DNA from: Methylobacterium sp. WSM2598
Lineage (GTDB): Bacteria > Pseudomonadota > Alphaproteobacteria > Rhizobiales > Beijerinckiaceae
Assembly: GCF_000379105.1 (NCBI RefSeq)
Contig: NZ_KB900609.1
Coordinates: 6,451,531-6,512,004, forward strand
Direction: 5' to 3'
DNA length: 60,474 nt
This document shows, in pieces, positions 60,370-60,474 of this stretch (position 1 is its first letter; the number at the start of each line of letters is the position of its first letter). The position numbers and the translations under genes are program-made. Below the pieces are notes generated by a model that was given only the letters and a program-made list of their open reading frames with translations, was not told where the DNA came from and ran no database searches.

Positions 60370-60474
60370 GGGACTGTCAGGAATTTCGTGTGGGGCGGCC
60401 ATAGTGAACCCGAAGGAGGTTCCCGATGGCACGACGCAAAGCGCCCCGCATCCCTGATGCGATCTTGGACCAGT
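60370..60474 (+). mobile_element. left end of a second IS256-type element
   Basis: The terminal repeat GGGACTGTCAGGAATTTCGT closely resembles, but is not identical to, the one at 19524. The element continues beyond the window and separates the glutamate dehydrogenase gene from its 5' part. Confidence 0.85.
60426..60474 (+). CDS. IS256-type transposase, N-terminus only
   Basis: ATG 60426 lies 9 bases after GAAGGAGG (60410-60417). The first 16 residues, MARRKAPRIPDAILDQ, match the start of the IS256 transposase at 19581 with four differences, so this is a related but distinct element. Cut by the window edge. Confidence 0.8.
   Translation, partial: MARRKAPRIPDAILDQ

Noticed and set aside
19524..60474. 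Composite transposon between the two IS256-type ends
   Set aside because: The two elements differ in terminal repeat and N-terminal residues, and 40 kb of mixed-age DNA with other elements lies between.
1..60474. CRISPR array, rRNA operon or complete tRNA
   Set aside because: No regularly spaced repeats and no rRNA or full tRNA signature were seen on reading; short or divergent ones could be missed by eye.

Overview
The window reads as GC-rich alphaproteobacterial DNA of the Methylobacterium/Methylorubrum type. The evidence is the codon bias, the dense insertion sequences, a carotenoid oxygenase, an RMF/CrpP-like small protein and two ABC systems of the spermidine/putrescine type. Genus is inferred from gene content only. 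Replicon type (chromosome or plasmid) cannot be told.

Layout. (1) 1-5.4 kb is eroded accessory DNA: the end of an IS701-type element, decayed remnants (a transglutaminase-like C-terminus, a RecD2-like helicase N-terminus), several small genes with good ribosome binding sites, and an intact soluble inorganic pyrophosphatase. (2) 5.5-14.2 kb carries a SAM-cyclase-AAA-TPR signalling protein with one frameshift, a CPA1 Na+/H+ antiporter, a GDSL esterase, a 3' tRNA fragment beside an SDR remnant, and a carotenoid cleavage oxygenase with all four iron histidines. (3) 14.3-21.3 kb is an insertion-sequence pile-up: an IS21 element with a 7-bp target duplication but broken istA and istB, a frameshifted IS630 transposase, and a second IS630 element that landed at the stop codon of a LexA-type winged-helix gene and was itself split by an intact IS256 element with a 9-bp duplication. 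(4) 21.6-31.9 kb is an integrated mobile element. Its minus-strand arm holds a tyrosine integrase, an AT-rich unknown gene coupled to it, an AlpA-like HTH, a TOPRIM/DUF927 primase-helicase and a terminal unknown. Its plus-strand arm is a chain of small genes joined by ATGA overlaps around a P4/D5-type SF3 primase-helicase. Odd palindromes in this region look like operators. (5) 32.0-54.6 kb is a catabolic island. (6) 55.0-56.1 kb is an IS110 element. (7) 56.6-60.4 kb is an NAD-glutamate dehydrogenase gene whose 5' third is missing where an IS256-type element begins at the window edge.

The catabolic island is the most interesting part. It combines two XRE-cupin (PuuR-like) regulators, a class III omega-aminotransferase, a dimethylglycine/sarcosine-dehydrogenase-like flavoprotein with a GcvT half, two separate polyamine-type ABC importers, a trimethylamine/stachydrine-demethylase-like FMN/4Fe-4S/FAD enzyme, a LysR regulator, an aldehyde dehydrogenase, a CaiC-like acyl-CoA ligase, a CrtI-like FAD oxidoreductase and an amidohydrolase-2 protein that lacks expected metal ligands. 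Together these suggest uptake, oxidative N-demethylation to one-carbon units, deamination, aldehyde oxidation and CoA activation of an N-methylated amine or betaine. The substrate is not identifiable from sequence.

Several genes carry single-base frameshifts. Some could be sequencing errors, but breaks recur in mobile and remnant genes and the catabolic genes show none. No CRISPR array, rRNA or complete tRNA was seen.
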